A stretch of 64,000 bases of DNA, from assembly GCA_017308595.1 (NCBI GenBank), contig JAFKER010000005.1, positions 258,950 to 322,949 on the forward strand, in the 5' to 3' direction. This stretch comes from Afipia sp. Lineage in GTDB: Bacteria > Pseudomonadota > Alphaproteobacteria > Rhizobiales > Xanthobacteraceae. The position numbers and the translations under genes are program-made. Position 1 is the first letter of the stretch. Every line of letters starts with the position of its first letter. Positions 39,971-49,668 of the stretch are shown here, piece after piece. Under the pieces are notes generated by a model, which saw only the letters and a list, made by a program, of their open reading frames with translations, made no database searches and was not told where the DNA came from.

Positions 39971-40102
39971 GCATCACGTCATAGTATTAGAGTACGTCAC
40001 GCGCGAGTGATTTCTGTCACGTGCATGTTATTGCCCGTAGCGGACGGCTATGCTCCACTCCGCCCGCCGCCGGTGATGTGCCGGAAATGTTCCGGAGCCT
40101 CC

Positions 40103-42379
40103 ATGAATTCGATGCCCTCCGACACCACGAGCCAGTCTTCCGGCGCGCGGAATACGCTTGTGCTGGTGGTTTATACCGTCGCGATTTTCACCAGCGCGTT
40201 GCTGCTGTTCTCGGTCCAGCCGCTGTTCACGAAGATGGTGCTGCCGCGGCTCGGCGGATCGCCCGCGGTGTGGTCTGTGGCGATGGTCTTTTTCCAGTCG
40301 CTGCTGCTCGGCGGCTATGCCTATGCGCATTATCTGATGACGTTGAAGAGCCGCACGGTTCCGGTTGTCATTCATCTGCTGTTGCTGAGCGCGGCGCTGT
40401 TCACCCTGCCGTTGTCGATTGCGAGCGGGTGGGGGGAACCGCCATCAAGCGGTTACGCATTCTGGTTGCTCGGTCTGTTCGCGGTGTCCATCGGCCTGCC
40501 GTTTTTTGCGCTCGCCGCCAATAATCCGATGCTGCAGGCCTGGTTCGTCCGCACCGGACATCCGGATGGCCCGGACCCGTACTTCCTCTATGCCTCGTCA
40601 AATATCGGAAGCTTTCTCGCGCTGTTGTCTTATCCGGTTCTGTTCGAGCCGATGTTCTCACTGCAAACTCAGAATGTGATCTGGACCGGCGGCTATGCGC
40701 TGCTGATTGTCATGATTGCGGCGTGCGGCGTTCTGTTGCTGCGCTCGCCGCCGATGACGGTGGCGGCCGTCAGCGCGAGTGACGGAGAGGCGCCCGCGCC
40801 GACCTGGCAGATACGTCTGCGCTGGATATTCCTTGCGGCCGTGCCTTCAGGTCTCTTGATCGCGGTAACTGCGCATATTTCGACCGATGTTGCCGCTGCG
40901 CCGCTGCTGTGGGTGCTGCCGCTGTCGCTTTATCTTCTGACATGGGTGCTCGTGTTCCAGTCGCGGCCGCTGCTGCCGCACTGGCTGATGCTCATGCTGC
41001 AACCGATCGCCATTGCAGCCGTCATTGTCCTGCTGGTGGTTGGCGGCGAGCAGAACCTGCTCCTGACGCTGGGCGGGCATCAACTGTGCTTCTTCATTAT
41101 TGCCATGGCCTGTCACGGCGAGCTGGCAAGGACGCGCCCGGCCGCGCGCTATCTCACCGGTTTTTATGTCGCGCTGTCGTTTGGCGGCATGGTCGGCGGA
41201 CTGTTTGCAGGTTTGATCGCTCCCTTCGCGTTCTCATGGATTGCGGAGTATCCAATCCTTCTTGCGCTCGCGGCACTATGCCGTCCGGCAGGAACGGCTG
41301 CGTGGCGCGGCGGATTTGGTCTTTGGCTGCTCGCGGTCGTCGCAGCGTTCATTCTGATTGCACTGGCGTATCGCGGAGGGCCTGTCACCGAGTTCCTGGA
41401 AACCAACCGCATATGGATGGTCGTTGCTTTTGCCTGCGTGATGATGGTGCTGGCGGTGCTGTGGCGGATCAACCGTTGGAGCGTGGCGGCCCTCGTCGCA
41501 CTTGGGCTGATCCTGATCCGCGTCTATCCGGCGGACGATGGCCGCGTCGAAACGGTGCGCAGTTTCTTCGGCGTGCACAAGATCGTGGTGACGTCAAACG
41601 GCCAGTATCATGTTCTGATGCATGGCACCACGATTCACGGCGCGGAGAAATTCCTGAACGATGACGGTACACCGATCAAGGGACGGCCGGAGCCGATCAG
41701 CTATTATCACAAGGACGGCGGCATTGGCCGCGCCATCACGGCGATCCGCGAACGCAAGGGTGGTCCGATCCGTGTCGCGGTGATCGGCCTCGGCACCGGC
41801 ACTCTCGCCTGTCAATCAGTACCGGGAGAAGACTGGAAGTATTTCGAGATCGACCAGACCATGGTCGATACCGCGCGCGATCCAAAATACTTCACTTATA
41901 TCAGCGCATGTGACCCCAACATGAAGCCGGTGATCGGCGATGCGCGATTGACTTTCGCTAAGGAGCCGGATGGCGCCTACGATCTCATCATCGTCGACGC
42001 CTATTCATCGGATGCGATCCCGATCCATCTTGCAACGGAAGAGGCGATGGCGATCTACAAGGCCAAGCTCGCGCCGCAGGGCGCGGTGGTGATGCACGTG
42101 TCGAACCGTCACCTTGAGCTTGCGAGCGTTGTCGTCGGCATTGCCGAAGAGAATGACCTGAAGAGCTGGGTCTTCAATGAGGATTCCGGGCGCGATGCCG
42201 AGTACATTTTCACAACCAACGTCGTGATCTCGGCCCATGATGACGCCGATGTCGGCAAGATCGCTTCGGACGAGAAGTGGGTTCTGACGGAAGCCACCGA
42301 AGGGCAGCGAGTCTGGACCGACGATTACTCCAATGTGCTGGGGGCGGTGTGGCGCAGGCTCAGGACACCCGACGAATAG
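40103..42379 (+). CDS. Multi-spanning membrane protein fused to a spermidine-synthase-like domain
   Basis: The 758-residue protein has a long N-terminal half with about 12-14 hydrophobic segments (residues 15-475) beginning with VYTVAIFTSALLLFSVQPLFTKMVLPRLGG, a pattern of SpeE-like fused transporters. The C-terminal third (about 490-755) is a Rossmann methyltransferase/aminopropyltransferase fold with AVIGLGTGTLACQ, a FEIDQTMVDTA segment and the acidic IIVDAYSSDAIPIHL motif. Whether it makes polyamines is not known; the family is called fused MFS/spermidine synthase. The ATG at 40103 has CGGAG just upstream; the frame is open earlier only because it overlaps the flavoprotein gene on the other strand. 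Confidence 0.88.
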   Translation: MNSMPSDTTSQSSGARNTLVLVVYTVAIFTSALLLFSVQPLFTKMVLPRLGGSPAVWSVAMVFFQSLLLGGYAYAHYLMTLKSRTVPVVIHLLLLSAALFTLPLSIASGWGEPPSSGYAFWLLGLFAVSIGLPFFALAANNPMLQAWFVRTGHPDGPDPYFLYASSNIGSFLALLSYPVLFEPMFSLQTQNVIWTGGYALLIVMIAACGVLLLRSPPMTVAAVSASDGEAPAPTWQIRLRWIFLAAVPSGLLIAVTAHISTDVAAAPLLWVLPLSLYLLTWVLVFQSRPLLPHWLMLMLQPIAIAAVIVLLVVGGEQNLLLTLGGHQLCFFIIAMACHGELARTRPAARYLTGFYVALSFGGMVGGLFAGLIAPFAFSWIAEYPILLALAALCRPAGTAAWRGGFGLWLLAVVAAFILIALAYRGGPVTEFLETNRIWMVVAFACVMMVLAVLWRINRWSVAALVALGLILIRVYPADDGRVETVRSFFGVHKIVVTSNGQYHVLMHGTTIHGAEKFLNDDGTPIKGRPEPISYYHKDGGIGRAITAIRERKGGPIRVAVIGLGTGTLACQSVPGEDWKYFEIDQTMVDTARDPKYFTYISACDPNMKPVIGDARLTFAKEPDGAYDLIIVDAYSSDAIPIHLATEEAMAIYKAKLAPQGAVVMHVSNRHLELASVVVGIAEENDLKSWVFNEDSGRDAEYIFTTNVVISAHDDADVGKIASDEKWVLTEATEGQRVWTDDYSNVLGAVWRRLRTPDE

Positions 42380-42388
42380 TCGCTCCGC

Positions 42389-43144
42389 TCAATCCGCGTA
42401 GTAATAGTAGCCGCCGCGCTGATACACACGGCGCGGCTGCTGGTAACCGGCGTCCTGCTCATAGCCCTGATAATATCCGCGCTGCTGATAGATGCGGCGC
42501 TGCATCGGGCCCGCATCCGCAGGCCCGTAATAGGCCTGATCCTGCGGGTAGGATGGATCGCGATAGGCGCGGTCAGGCGAAACCTGTCGCGCGCGTGTGC
42601 CGGCGTTGAGGTCTTCGCTGTAACCGCCCAGTGGTGCGATCTGCACCGGCTGGCCAGCGGCATCATCGCCACGCGCAACCGCGGTCCGCGTCCTGGGATT
42701 TCGCGCCAGCGCAACACGCGACGACCCGGTCAGCGTTACGGTGGTATTGAGTACGCCTTGAGCCTTGACGATATCCCACAGCTTCAGCGCATTGGCGCGA
42801 GACAGCCGCACGCAGCCATGTGACGCCGGACTGCCGAGGCGGCTGACGGCATCGGTGCCGTGGATAGCGTGACCCTGTTTGGTGAAGAAGATCGCATTGG
42901 GCATCGGGGCATCATCGAATTCCTTCGAATAATGATCCTCCTCCATGCGGAAGGTTTTGAAGCTGCCGTTCGGAGTTTCGTGCGAAGGATTGCCGCTCGA
43001 CACAGGCCAGGTGTAACGCTGCACGCCATCCACGGAGACGGTCATTTGCTGCGTATCCTTGTTCACAAGGATCGAGACAGCGGCGTTCGCCGCGCTGCCC
43101 GACAACAGCATCAAACCGGTCAGTGAAATCACAATCGCACGCAT
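42389..43144 (-). CDS. Periplasmic L,D-transpeptidase (YkuD family)
   Basis: The 251-residue product has a signal peptide (about residues 1-21, cleaved after ANA) and a YkuD domain (about 23-140) with the catalytic SHGCVRLS (Ser108-Ser115, Cys111 as nucleophile, with His92/His95 upstream in KQGHAIHGTD). The C-terminal tail is rich in Tyr, Gln, Arg and Gly (QQRGYYQGYEQDAGYQQPRR) and looks disordered. L,D-transpeptidases form 3-3 cross-links or attach proteins to peptidoglycan. It is divergent from the glycine-zipper genes. Confidence 0.93.
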   Translation of the reverse strand: MRAIVISLTGLMLLSGSAANAAVSILVNKDTQQMTVSVDGVQRYTWPVSSGNPSHETPNGSFKTFRMEEDHYSKEFDDAPMPNAIFFTKQGHAIHGTDAVSRLGSPASHGCVRLSRANALKLWDIVKAQGVLNTTVTLTGSSRVALARNPRTRTAVARGDDAAGQPVQIAPLGGYSEDLNAGTRARQVSPDRAYRDPSYPQDQAYYGPADAGPMQRRIYQQRGYYQGYEQDAGYQQPRRVYQRGGYYYYAD

Positions 43145-43357
43145 GGCACTTGCCCTGTCTTCTGCCCCTCGACTTTCAGTAAAGCATGGAAAATGGCTTT
43201 TTTAACAGCCACTTCGTCTTAAGGTTGATGCACAAGGCCAAACGGTTTCGTGAACAGCCCATGTTTGTGACGTGTTTTCGCCAAATTGACGCAACTTTCC
43301 CGCGCGACAGGCGTTACTGCAGTGTCGAAATTCCTCTGCTTACGGAGATTGCCCGCA

Positions 43358-43663
43358 ATGAAGACCGAGGCTTTGTTCATGTTCGCCGCAAATCACCGCC
43401 GTTTCACATTCGTTGCAGCGGCTCTCGCCATTCTGGCGCTGCCTATGGCTGCGCATGCGCAGGGCGTGATCCGGGGAATGGAAGGCGGCGCCAATGAAGG
43501 TGCTTATCGTGGCAATCGCGCAGCTGGACCGGTCGGTGGTGCGGTCGGCGGCGCCGTTGGTGCGGGAGTCGGCGGAATTGTTGGAGGTGTCAACGGTGTG
43601 CTCGGGATCGACAATCGCCGCAGCTATCGTCATCGGCACTACCGGCACAAGCGCCATCGTTAA
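43358..43663 (+). CDS. Secreted glycine-zipper small protein with basic His/Arg tail
   Basis: This 101-residue protein has a signal peptide (cleavage expected after AHA at residue 34), then a glycine-zipper segment GPVGGAVGGAVGAGVGGIVGG with GxxxG spacing, and a C-terminal tail RSYRHRHYRHKRHR rich in His and Arg. Glycine zippers usually pack in membranes or form oligomers, so an outer-membrane or periplasmic role is likely but not defined. The ATG at 43358 has GGAG about ten bases upstream. A paralogue lies 217 bases downstream on the same strand. Confidence 0.75.
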   Translation: MKTEALFMFAANHRRFTFVAAALAILALPMAAHAQGVIRGMEGGANEGAYRGNRAAGPVGGAVGGAVGAGVGGIVGGVNGVLGIDNRRSYRHRHYRHKRHR

Positions 43664-43686
43664 GTAGCCGGTATCATCGTTTCGCG

Positions 43687-43715
43687 AGGCGCATCCGGAC
43701 AGGATGCGCCTTTCT
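43687..43715 (+). terminator. Rho-independent terminator after first glycine-zipper gene
   Basis: A 10-bp stem (AGGCGCATCC 43687-43696 with GGATGCGCCT 43702-43711, loop GGACA) followed by TTCT closes the first of the two paralogous genes, so they are transcribed separately. Confidence 0.75.
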
Positions 43716-43880
43716 CGTATCTGGCATTTCCGGATTCGTGTTGTGGCTTTTGGGACAATTCCAGCCGGAAACGGCCAGGTGCGTGATTGTGCGCATTGTA
43801 TTTCCACCTAAGCTGGCGCACCCTTGCACCGCTGATTTGCTTCGCGGCCAGACCTTGGCCGGGCAGGGAGGTTTCCTCAG

Positions 43881-44198
43881 ATGAAGATTGCAGCTTCGTT
43901 TATTTCCACTGCGGCAGCGCTGGCTTTTATGGCCATGCCCGCCGCCGCGCAGCAGGATCCGGTGAACGGCGCCATCAGCGGCGCCGCACAGGGCACCTAT
44001 CAGGGCAGGATTGCAGCCGGGCCGGTCGGGGGACTGGTTGGCGGGGCACTCGGTGCTGGTGTGGGCGCTGTGGCTGGCACGCTGAATGTAGTCGGCAATG
44101 GTGTGAGCAATGCGGTGCAGCCGGTGCAGGTGCCGCCGCCACCGGGCAGTGGGGCCACTGGCTACTATGACAGCAATGGGAACTGGCGCCCGAACTAA
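43881..44198 (+). CDS. Secreted glycine-zipper small protein, paralogue of the upstream gene
   Basis: The 105-residue product has a signal peptide (MKIAASFISTAAALAFMAM, cleaved after AAA near 23), a motif GTYQGRIAAGPVGGLVGG that parallels GAYRGNRAAGPVGGAVGG in the upstream protein, and a different Pro/Gly-rich tail ending DSNGNWRPN. The two genes look like a tandem duplication with diverged C-termini. A purine-rich GGGAGG lies upstream of the ATG. Function is unknown. Confidence 0.75.
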   Translation: MKIAASFISTAAALAFMAMPAAAQQDPVNGAISGAAQGTYQGRIAAGPVGGLVGGALGAGVGAVAGTLNVVGNGVSNAVQPVQVPPPPGSGATGYYDSNGNWRPN

Positions 44199-44222
44199 GC
44201 GGATGGCGCTTATTTGATTGCA

Positions 44223-44253
44223 AATACGCCCCGCATGCGGGGCGTATTCTTTT
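44223..44253 (+). terminator. Rho-independent terminator after second glycine-zipper gene
   Basis: A 12-bp perfect stem (AATACGCCCCGC 44223-44234 with GCGGGGCGTATT 44237-44248) followed by CTTTTT. The convergent ABC permease gene ends six bases further on, so the hairpin may also serve transcripts from the other strand. Confidence 0.85.
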
Positions 44254-44258
44254 TGAAG

Positions 44259-45020
44259 TCAGGTCTTGAGTCGGTAACCGGTCCGGAAGATCCACCACAC
44301 TGCGATCACGCATAGTGCGAGGAAGCCCAGCGTCATGCCGAGGCTGACAGCCACGCTGACGTCGGCGATCTCGAAGAAGCTCCAGCGGAAACCACTGACG
44401 AGATAGACCACCGGGTTGAACAGCGTCACGGTTTGCCAGAACGGCGGCAGCATGTGGATGGAATAGAAGCTGCCGCCGAGGAATGTGAGTGGCGTGATGA
44501 CCAGGAGCGGAATCACCTGCAGCTTCTCGAACCCATCGGCCCAGATGCCGATGATAAAGCCGAACAGGCTGAACGTCACCGAGGTCAGGACGAGGAAGGT
44601 CAGCATCATAAACGGATGCGCGATCTTGAGCGGCACGAACAGCCACGCGGTCGCGAGAATGATCAGGCCAAGGATGATCGACTTGGTGGCCGCCGCGCCG
44701 ATATAGCCGACCACAGCTTCGAACGACGACACCGGCGCGGACAGCAGTTCGTAGATCGTGCCGGTGAACTTCGGAAAGTAGATCGCGAAGGATGCGTTGG
44801 CGATGCTTTGCGTCAGCAGCGACAGCATGATGAGGCCCGGCACGATGAATGTGCCATAGCTGACGCCGTCGATTTCGGTGATACGTGATCCAATCGCGGA
44901 GCCGAACACGACGAAATACAGCGATGTCGAGATCACCGGCGAGACGACGCTCTGGAGCAGCGTTCGGAAGGTGCGCGCCATCTCGAATTTGTAGATTGCG
45001 CGAATGGCATACAGGTTCAT
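44259..45020 (-). CDS. ABC-2 type transporter permease
   Basis: The 253-residue product has six hydrophobic segments and the ABC-2 membrane layout (start [28 protein letters not shown]). It pairs with the ATPase encoded immediately upstream, with a four-base ATGA overlap. The set resembles YadH/YadG-like or NodJ/NodI-like exporters, which often move polysaccharide or drug-like molecules, but the substrate cannot be read from the sequence. Confidence 0.88.
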   Translation of the reverse strand: MNLYAIRAIYKFEMARTFRTLLQSVVSPVISTSLYFVVFGSAIGSRITEIDGVSYGTFIVPGLIMLSLLTQSIANASFAIYFPKFTGTIYELLSAPVSSFEAVVGYIGAAATKSIILGLIILATAWLFVPLKIAHPFMMLTFLVLTSVTFSLFGFIIGIWADGFEKLQVIPLLVITPLTFLGGSFYSIHMLPPFWQTVTLFNPVVYLVSGFRWSFFEIADVSVAVSLGMTLGFLALCVIAVWWIFRTGYRLKT

Positions 45021-45940
45021 TGCTGATGCACCAGGCTGACGAAGATTTCTTCGAGCGAACTTTGGGTGGTGTTAAGGTCGTTGAAACGGACACCGGCGCT
45101 GCTGAGGTCATTGAGCAGGGCGGTGATGCCGGTGCGTTCGCCCTTGGTGTCGTAGGTGTAGATCAGTTCGCCGCCATCGGCTGACAGGTCGAGGTGATGC
45201 GCAGCGAGCGATGCCGGAATGGCGGTGAGCTTGTCCTGCAGATGCAACTTGAGCTGCTTTCTGCCGAGCTTCTGCATCAGCTTGGCCTTTTCCTCGACCA
45301 GCACGATCTCGCCCTTGTTGATCACACCGACGCGGTCGGCCATCTCCTCGGCTTCCTCGATATAGTGCGTCGTAAGAATGATCGTGACGCCCGAAGCGCG
45401 CAGCTCGCGCACCACGTCCCACATCGCCTTACGCAATTCGACATCGACGCCCGCGGTGGGTTCATCGAGGAACAGGATTTGCGGTTCGTGCGCCAGCGCC
45501 TTTGCGATCATGACGCGGCGCTTCATGCCGCCGGAGAGGGTGATGATCTGGCTCTTGCGCTTGTCCCATAGCGACAGATCCTTCAGCACCTTCTCGATAT
45601 GCGCGAGATTCTTCGGTTTGCCGAACAATCCCCGGCTGAACGAGGCGGTGGACCAAGGGCTTTCCCAAGCGTCGGTATGCAACTCCTGCGGTACCAGTCC
45701 GATCATCGATCGGGCAGCGCGGTAGTCGCGGGTGATGTCATGGCCGCCGACGGTAACGGTGCCTTCGCTGGCACCGACCAGGCCGCAGATGGTGCCAATC
45801 AGCGTCGTCTTCCCCGCGCCGTTCGGGCCGAGCAGCGCGAAAATCTCGCCGGCGCGAATATCGAGGTTGATATTCTTCAGCGCGGTGAAGCCCGTGGCAT
45901 AGGTCTTCGAAAGGTTTTTGATCGAGATGATGGGGGACAT
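45017..45940 (-). CDS. ABC transporter ATP-binding protein
   Basis: This 307-residue ATPase has Walker [15 protein letters not shown], the signature [15 protein letters not shown], Walker [13 protein letters not shown] and an H-loop histidine in [16 protein letters not shown]. The C-terminal 80 residues form the regulatory extension seen in ABC-2 exporter ATPases. ATG 45940 starts the normal [15 protein letters not shown] sequence; the frame extends nine residues upstream without a ribosome-binding site. A perfect palindrome (46046-46063) lies about 106 bases upstream of the start and may be an operator for the operon. Confidence 0.92.
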   Translation of the reverse strand: MSPIISIKNLSKTYATGFTALKNINLDIRAGEIFALLGPNGAGKTTLIGTICGLVGASEGTVTVGGHDITRDYRAARSMIGLVPQELHTDAWESPWSTASFSRGLFGKPKNLAHIEKVLKDLSLWDKRKSQIITLSGGMKRRVMIAKALAHEPQILFLDEPTAGVDVELRKAMWDVVRELRASGVTIILTTHYIEEAEEMADRVGVINKGEIVLVEEKAKLMQKLGRKQLKLHLQDKLTAIPASLAAHHLDLSADGGELIYTYDTKGERTGITALLNDLSSAGVRFNDLNTTQSSLEEIFVSLVHQQ

Positions 45941-46045
45941 GGGTGCGATCTGCAAAGGCGGGAGCATGACATAGGCGCGAGGACGCCCTCGCGCAATATA
46001 TAATGCCTGCTGGATGGCACCTGCGCGCAGCGAAAATTCTATTGC

Positions 46046-46063
46046 GACAAATTCAAATTTGTC
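46046..46063. promoter_or_regulatory. Perfect palindrome GACAAATT-CA-AATTTGTC, operator candidate
   Basis: Eight-base arms at 46046-46053 and 46056-46063 with a two-base centre, in an AT-rich stretch. It lies in the spacer between the uvrD stop and the ABC exporter start, and both genes are on the minus strand. The size suits a TetR- or MarR-type dimer, but no such gene is adjacent. Confidence 0.45.
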
Positions 46064-46083
46064 ATGCGAAGCGGTGATACCCG

Positions 46084-48570
46084 CTACGCGCGGTTCACAA
46101 AGCTGTCGACCACCTTCTTCTCGCCTGCCTTTTCAAAGGCAATCGTAAGTTTGTTGCCGTCCACCTTTGCAACATGGCCATAGCCGAATTTCTGATGGAA
46201 GACCCGATCGCCGGGCGCGTATTCCGAGTTCGTGCCGGTGGATTTCGCGATCAGTTCGCCTTCGATCACCATGGGTTTGCGGCTGACATTGCCGCGTGAA
46301 CCGGCGTCATAGCGCGCGCCGGTTTCATCGAAGCCTTTGCCGCCGCTGCGGGCGCGATTGGCCTGCGCGCGCTGCCAGCCTGGCGTGGAATAGCTCGATC
46401 CGAACGTCTCGACGTTGTCGAAGCGCGATGTGCCGTAACTGCCGGAGCCGCCCCATCCCGAACCGCCCTTGCTCTCTGTGATCTCGACATTTGCACTCGG
46501 GAGTTCGTCGAGAAATCGCGAGGGAATGGTCGTGGTCCATGAGCCGTGAATGCGCCGGTTGGTGGCGAAGTAAAGTTTGGCGCGCTTGCGGGCGCGGGTG
46601 ATGCCAACATGGGCGAGGCGGCGTTCTTCTTCGAGCCCCGCGCGGCCCTGCTCATCGAGCGTGCGCTGGCTTGGAAACAGGCCTTCTTCCCAGCCGGGCA
46701 GGAATACGTTGTCGAATTCGAGTCCCTTGGCGGAATGAAGCGTCATCAGCGAGACGGCGTCCTCGTCCACGGCGCCTTCGCGGTCCATCACCAGCGAGAT
46801 GTGTTCGAGAAATCCCTGAAGATTTTCGAACCCCTCCATGGAGCGCACAAGCTCTTTCAGGTTGTCGAGACGTCCGGCTGCATCAGCGGAGCGATCCTTT
46901 TGCCACATCTCGGTGTAGCCGGATTCATCCAGTACGATTTCAGCAAGCTGTGTGTGCGAGACGATATCGCGCTGCGCGCGCCAGCGGTCGAAATTAGTGA
47001 TGACATCGCGCAGGCTGCCGCGAGCCTTCGGCTTCAGTTCATCCGTTTCAATAACGGAGCGGGCGGCTTCGGTTAGCGGAATGCGGCGCTTGCGGGCGAT
47101 GTCATGCAGCATCTGTACGGTGGCGTCGCCGAGGCCGCGCTTGGGCACATTGACGATACGTTCGAAAGCGAGGTCGTCAGCCGGCGAGTTGATGACGCGC
47201 AGATAGGCCAGCGCGTCGCGGATTTCGGCGCGCTCATAGAAGCGCGGCCCGCCGATCACGCGATAGGGCAGGCCGAGCGTGACGAAGCGGTCTTCAAACT
47301 CGCGCATCTGATAGGAGGCACGCACGAGGATGGCGATCTCATTCAGCTTCTCGCCGGCACGCTGAAGCTGCTCGATCTCTTCGCCGATGCCGCGCGCTTC
47401 TTCCTCCGAGTCCCAGGCACCGGTGACGGTTACCTTCTCGCCATCGATGTCTTCGGTGCGCAGCGTCTTGCCAAGGCGGCCTTCATTATGTGCGATCAGA
47501 TGCGATGCCGCGGCGAGGATGTGCCCCGTCGAGCGGTAGTTGCGTTCAAGACGGACGACCTTTGCGCCGGGAAAATCGTGTTCGAAGCGCAGGATGTTAT
47601 CGACTTCCGCTCCGCGCCAGCCATAGATCGACTGATCGTCGTCGCCGACGCAGCAGATGTTTTTTGGTGCGGCAACAGTCAGGCTCGGGATTTGCGCGGG
47701 TGCTTCATCGCCATCCTGCTGCACAATCGCAGGCGCAGTCGATTTGGACGGCGCCTGCGCCAGCAAACGCAGCCAGAGATACTGGGCGACGTTCGTGTCC
47801 TGATACTCGTCGACCAGAATGTATCTGAATCGCTGTTGATACTGCCGCAGCACATCAGGATTTTCGCGGAACAGGCGGATGTTCTCCAGCAGCAGGTCGC
47901 CGAAATCGGCGGCGTTGAGAATCTTCAGCCGCTCCTGATACGTCGCGTAGAGTTTGCCGCCCTTGCCATTGCCGAACACGGCTGCTTCGCCCGCAGGCAC
48001 TTGTGATGGCGTCAATCCGCGATTTTTCCAGCCGTCAATGAGCCCGGCCAGCATACGCGCCGGCCAACGCTTGTCGTCGATGCCTTCGGCCTGCAGCAGC
48101 TGCTTGAGCAGACGGATCTGATCGTCAACGTCCAGCACGGTGAAGTTGGATTTCAACTGCACCAGTTCGGCGTGATAGCGCAGAATCCGGCCGCCGATGG
48201 AGTGGAAGGTGCCTAGCCACGGCATACCCTCGACGGCCTGACCGAGCATCTGGCCGAGGCGATGCTTCATCTCGCGCGCCGCCTTGTTGGTGAAGGTGAC
48301 GGAGAGAATTTCGTGGGGCCGGGCGCGGCCGGTGGAAAGGATATGCGCGATGCGTGAGGTCAGCACGCGGGTCTTGCCGGTGCCCGCGCCGGCGAGAACC
48401 AGAACCGGGCCTTCGAGCGTCTCGACAGCTTCGCGCTGCTCGGGATTGAGCGCGGTCAGATATTGCGGGGCTGCCGAAGCCCGCGCGCGCGCTGCGATAC
48501 CGCCAGCGGCAGGCTGGTGGCTCGGCACTTCGCGGAAGTCTGACGGCGGCAGTTTGTTCGGTTCGGTCAT
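46084..48570 (-). CDS. uvrD: ATP-dependent DNA helicase UvrD/PcrA
   Basis: This 828-residue superfamily 1A helicase acts in nucleotide excision and mismatch repair. Motifs seen in order: Q motif [18 protein letters not shown], Walker [16 protein letters not shown], motif Ia [14 protein letters not shown], Walker [12 protein letters not shown], motif [18 protein letters not shown], motif [16 protein letters not shown], motif [20 protein letters not shown] and motif [17 protein letters not shown]. The C-terminus carries the TUDOR-like segment with [13 protein letters not shown] that binds RNA polymerase in PcrA. ATG 48570 is chosen over GTG 48591. Confidence 0.95.
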   Translation of the reverse strand: MTEPNKLPPSDFREVPSHQPAAGGIAARARASAAPQYLTALNPEQREAVETLEGPVLVLAGAGTGKTRVLTSRIAHILSTGRARPHEILSVTFTNKAAREMKHRLGQMLGQAVEGMPWLGTFHSIGGRILRYHAELVQLKSNFTVLDVDDQIRLLKQLLQAEGIDDKRWPARMLAGLIDGWKNRGLTPSQVPAGEAAVFGNGKGGKLYATYQERLKILNAADFGDLLLENIRLFRENPDVLRQYQQRFRYILVDEYQDTNVAQYLWLRLLAQAPSKSTAPAIVQQDGDEAPAQIPSLTVAAPKNICCVGDDDQSIYGWRGAEVDNILRFEHDFPGAKVVRLERNYRSTGHILAAASHLIAHNEGRLGKTLRTEDIDGEKVTVTGAWDSEEEARGIGEEIEQLQRAGEKLNEIAILVRASYQMREFEDRFVTLGLPYRVIGGPRFYERAEIRDALAYLRVINSPADDLAFERIVNVPKRGLGDATVQMLHDIARKRRIPLTEAARSVIETDELKPKARGSLRDVITNFDRWRAQRDIVSHTQLAEIVLDESGYTEMWQKDRSADAAGRLDNLKELVRSMEGFENLQGFLEHISLVMDREGAVDEDAVSLMTLHSAKGLEFDNVFLPGWEEGLFPSQRTLDEQGRAGLEEERRLAHVGITRARKRAKLYFATNRRIHGSWTTTIPSRFLDELPSANVEITESKGGSGWGGSGSYGTSRFDNVETFGSSYSTPGWQRAQANRARSGGKGFDETGARYDAGSRGNVSRKPMVIEGELIAKSTGTNSEYAPGDRVFHQKFGYGHVAKVDGNKLTIAFEKAGEKKVVDSFVNRA

Positions 48571-48853
48571 GCGATTCGTCTTTGCCGCCACGATGGCATC
48601 GTGAGGCCGGAAAAGGGAGGCTTCATATCAGGATATGGGACATATAGGCATGATTGGGCTTGCCTGCATGGCCGATTTTCCGGGGAAAACGGGAATGCCT
48701 CGAGGCGGTATGGCCGGATTTGTTCCCGTCAGCCCGGGCTTTCAAGCGAATTAAAGGAATGTCCCGAGGCTGGAACCCCGGCCCGGCTGGCGGATTGTTT
48801 TCTCAGTCGGAGCGCTGGCTTTCGCGCTCGAAAACGAACCGCAGGAGCATATC

Positions 48854-49027
48854 ATGTTGAGCTGGGTGGTCACATTCCTGGTTATCGCGCTGGTCGCGGC
48901 CCTTCTGGGCTTCGGCGGCATCGCAGGCGCATCGATCGAAATCGCCAAAATCGTCTTTTTTGTCGCCCTGATCCTGTTCCTGATCTCGGCGGTGGTGGGT
49001 CTGGCGCGCCGCAGCGGCGGTCCGTAA
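48854..49027 (+). CDS. DUF1328 small membrane protein (YtjA-like)
   Basis: A 57-residue product with two hydrophobic segments ([20 protein letters not shown] and [16 protein letters not shown]) joined by a short [11 protein letters not shown] turn; this is the DUF1328 pattern. AGGAG sits eight bases before the ATG. These proteins are abundant under stress in proteobacteria and their function is unknown. The upstream 283 bases (48571-48853) contain no other convincing gene. Confidence 0.9.
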   Translation: MLSWVVTFLVIALVAALLGFGGIAGASIEIAKIVFFVALILFLISAVVGLARRSGGP

Positions 49028-49050
49028 AGACTGCCAAAGCTGCGATGGCA

Positions 49051-49569
49051 TCATTTGGCCGGCATGGCGACGCGCCGGCCGATGCCGTCGGGCTTCGGTA
49101 TGGTGCCGTGTGCAGTGATAACGTCGCGAATACGGGCGGCAATATCCGGTGGAAATGGCGCGGTTTTCCGCGCGGCCATGTCGACATGAAGCGTCATGTT
49201 TTCGGACGTGGCTGAAATCCAGCCTTCCGTTGCGTGGCGCAGTTCTTCAAAGGTGTGGAGGCGCTTCTCGTCGGTCGCGATGAGATAGACCGACACCTGA
49301 ACTGGATCGCCGAGATGCACCTCGCGCAGATAGCGAACATGCGCTTCTGCGGTGAACGTCGATCCGTGACGTTCTTTCATGTATTGCGGGCCGATCCCGA
49401 GTTCGAGCCACATCTGATCGATGCCGCGATCGAACAGCACGTTGTAATAAGCCATGTTGAGGTGGCCGTTGTAGTCGATCCATTGCGGTTCGATCTGCAT
49501 CACGGTGGTGATGAACGGCGCTGCGATATGTTGCGGCGCATTGCTCTTAGAAATCGTGCTGGACGTCAT
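49051..49569 (-). CDS. Thioesterase, hotdog fold (4HBT-like)
   Basis: The 172-residue product has the hotdog-fold motif WIDYNGHLNMAYYNVLFD (family D-x-N-GHxNN) near residue 30 and a FTAEAHVRYLREVHLGDPVQV segment, so it should hydrolyse an acyl-CoA thioester. The substrate is unknown; similar proteins occur near carnitine and aromatic acid genes. It is divergent from the dehydrogenase at 49669. No signal peptide. Confidence 0.85.
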   Translation of the reverse strand: MTSSTISKSNAPQHIAAPFITTVMQIEPQWIDYNGHLNMAYYNVLFDRGIDQMWLELGIGPQYMKERHGSTFTAEAHVRYLREVHLGDPVQVSVYLIATDEKRLHTFEELRHATEGWISATSENMTLHVDMAARKTAPFPPDIAARIRDVITAHGTIPKPDGIGRRVAMPAK

Positions 49570-49668
49570 CCCAATTCCCGGCTCGCGTGAATATCACTCT
49601 CTTGACCCGCTATACATCCTTTGCCACGTTTCGCGCCACATCTGGATCAAAAGAAGAAACGAGCAACC

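Noticed and set aside
39656-40102. N-terminal extension of the spermidine-synthase fusion
   Set aside because: It overlaps the flavoprotein gene on the other strand; ATG 40103 has a ribosome-binding site and begins the membrane domain.
48601-49215. 204-residue plus-strand frame
   Set aside because: It crosses the DUF1328 gene in another frame and has no recognisable content.
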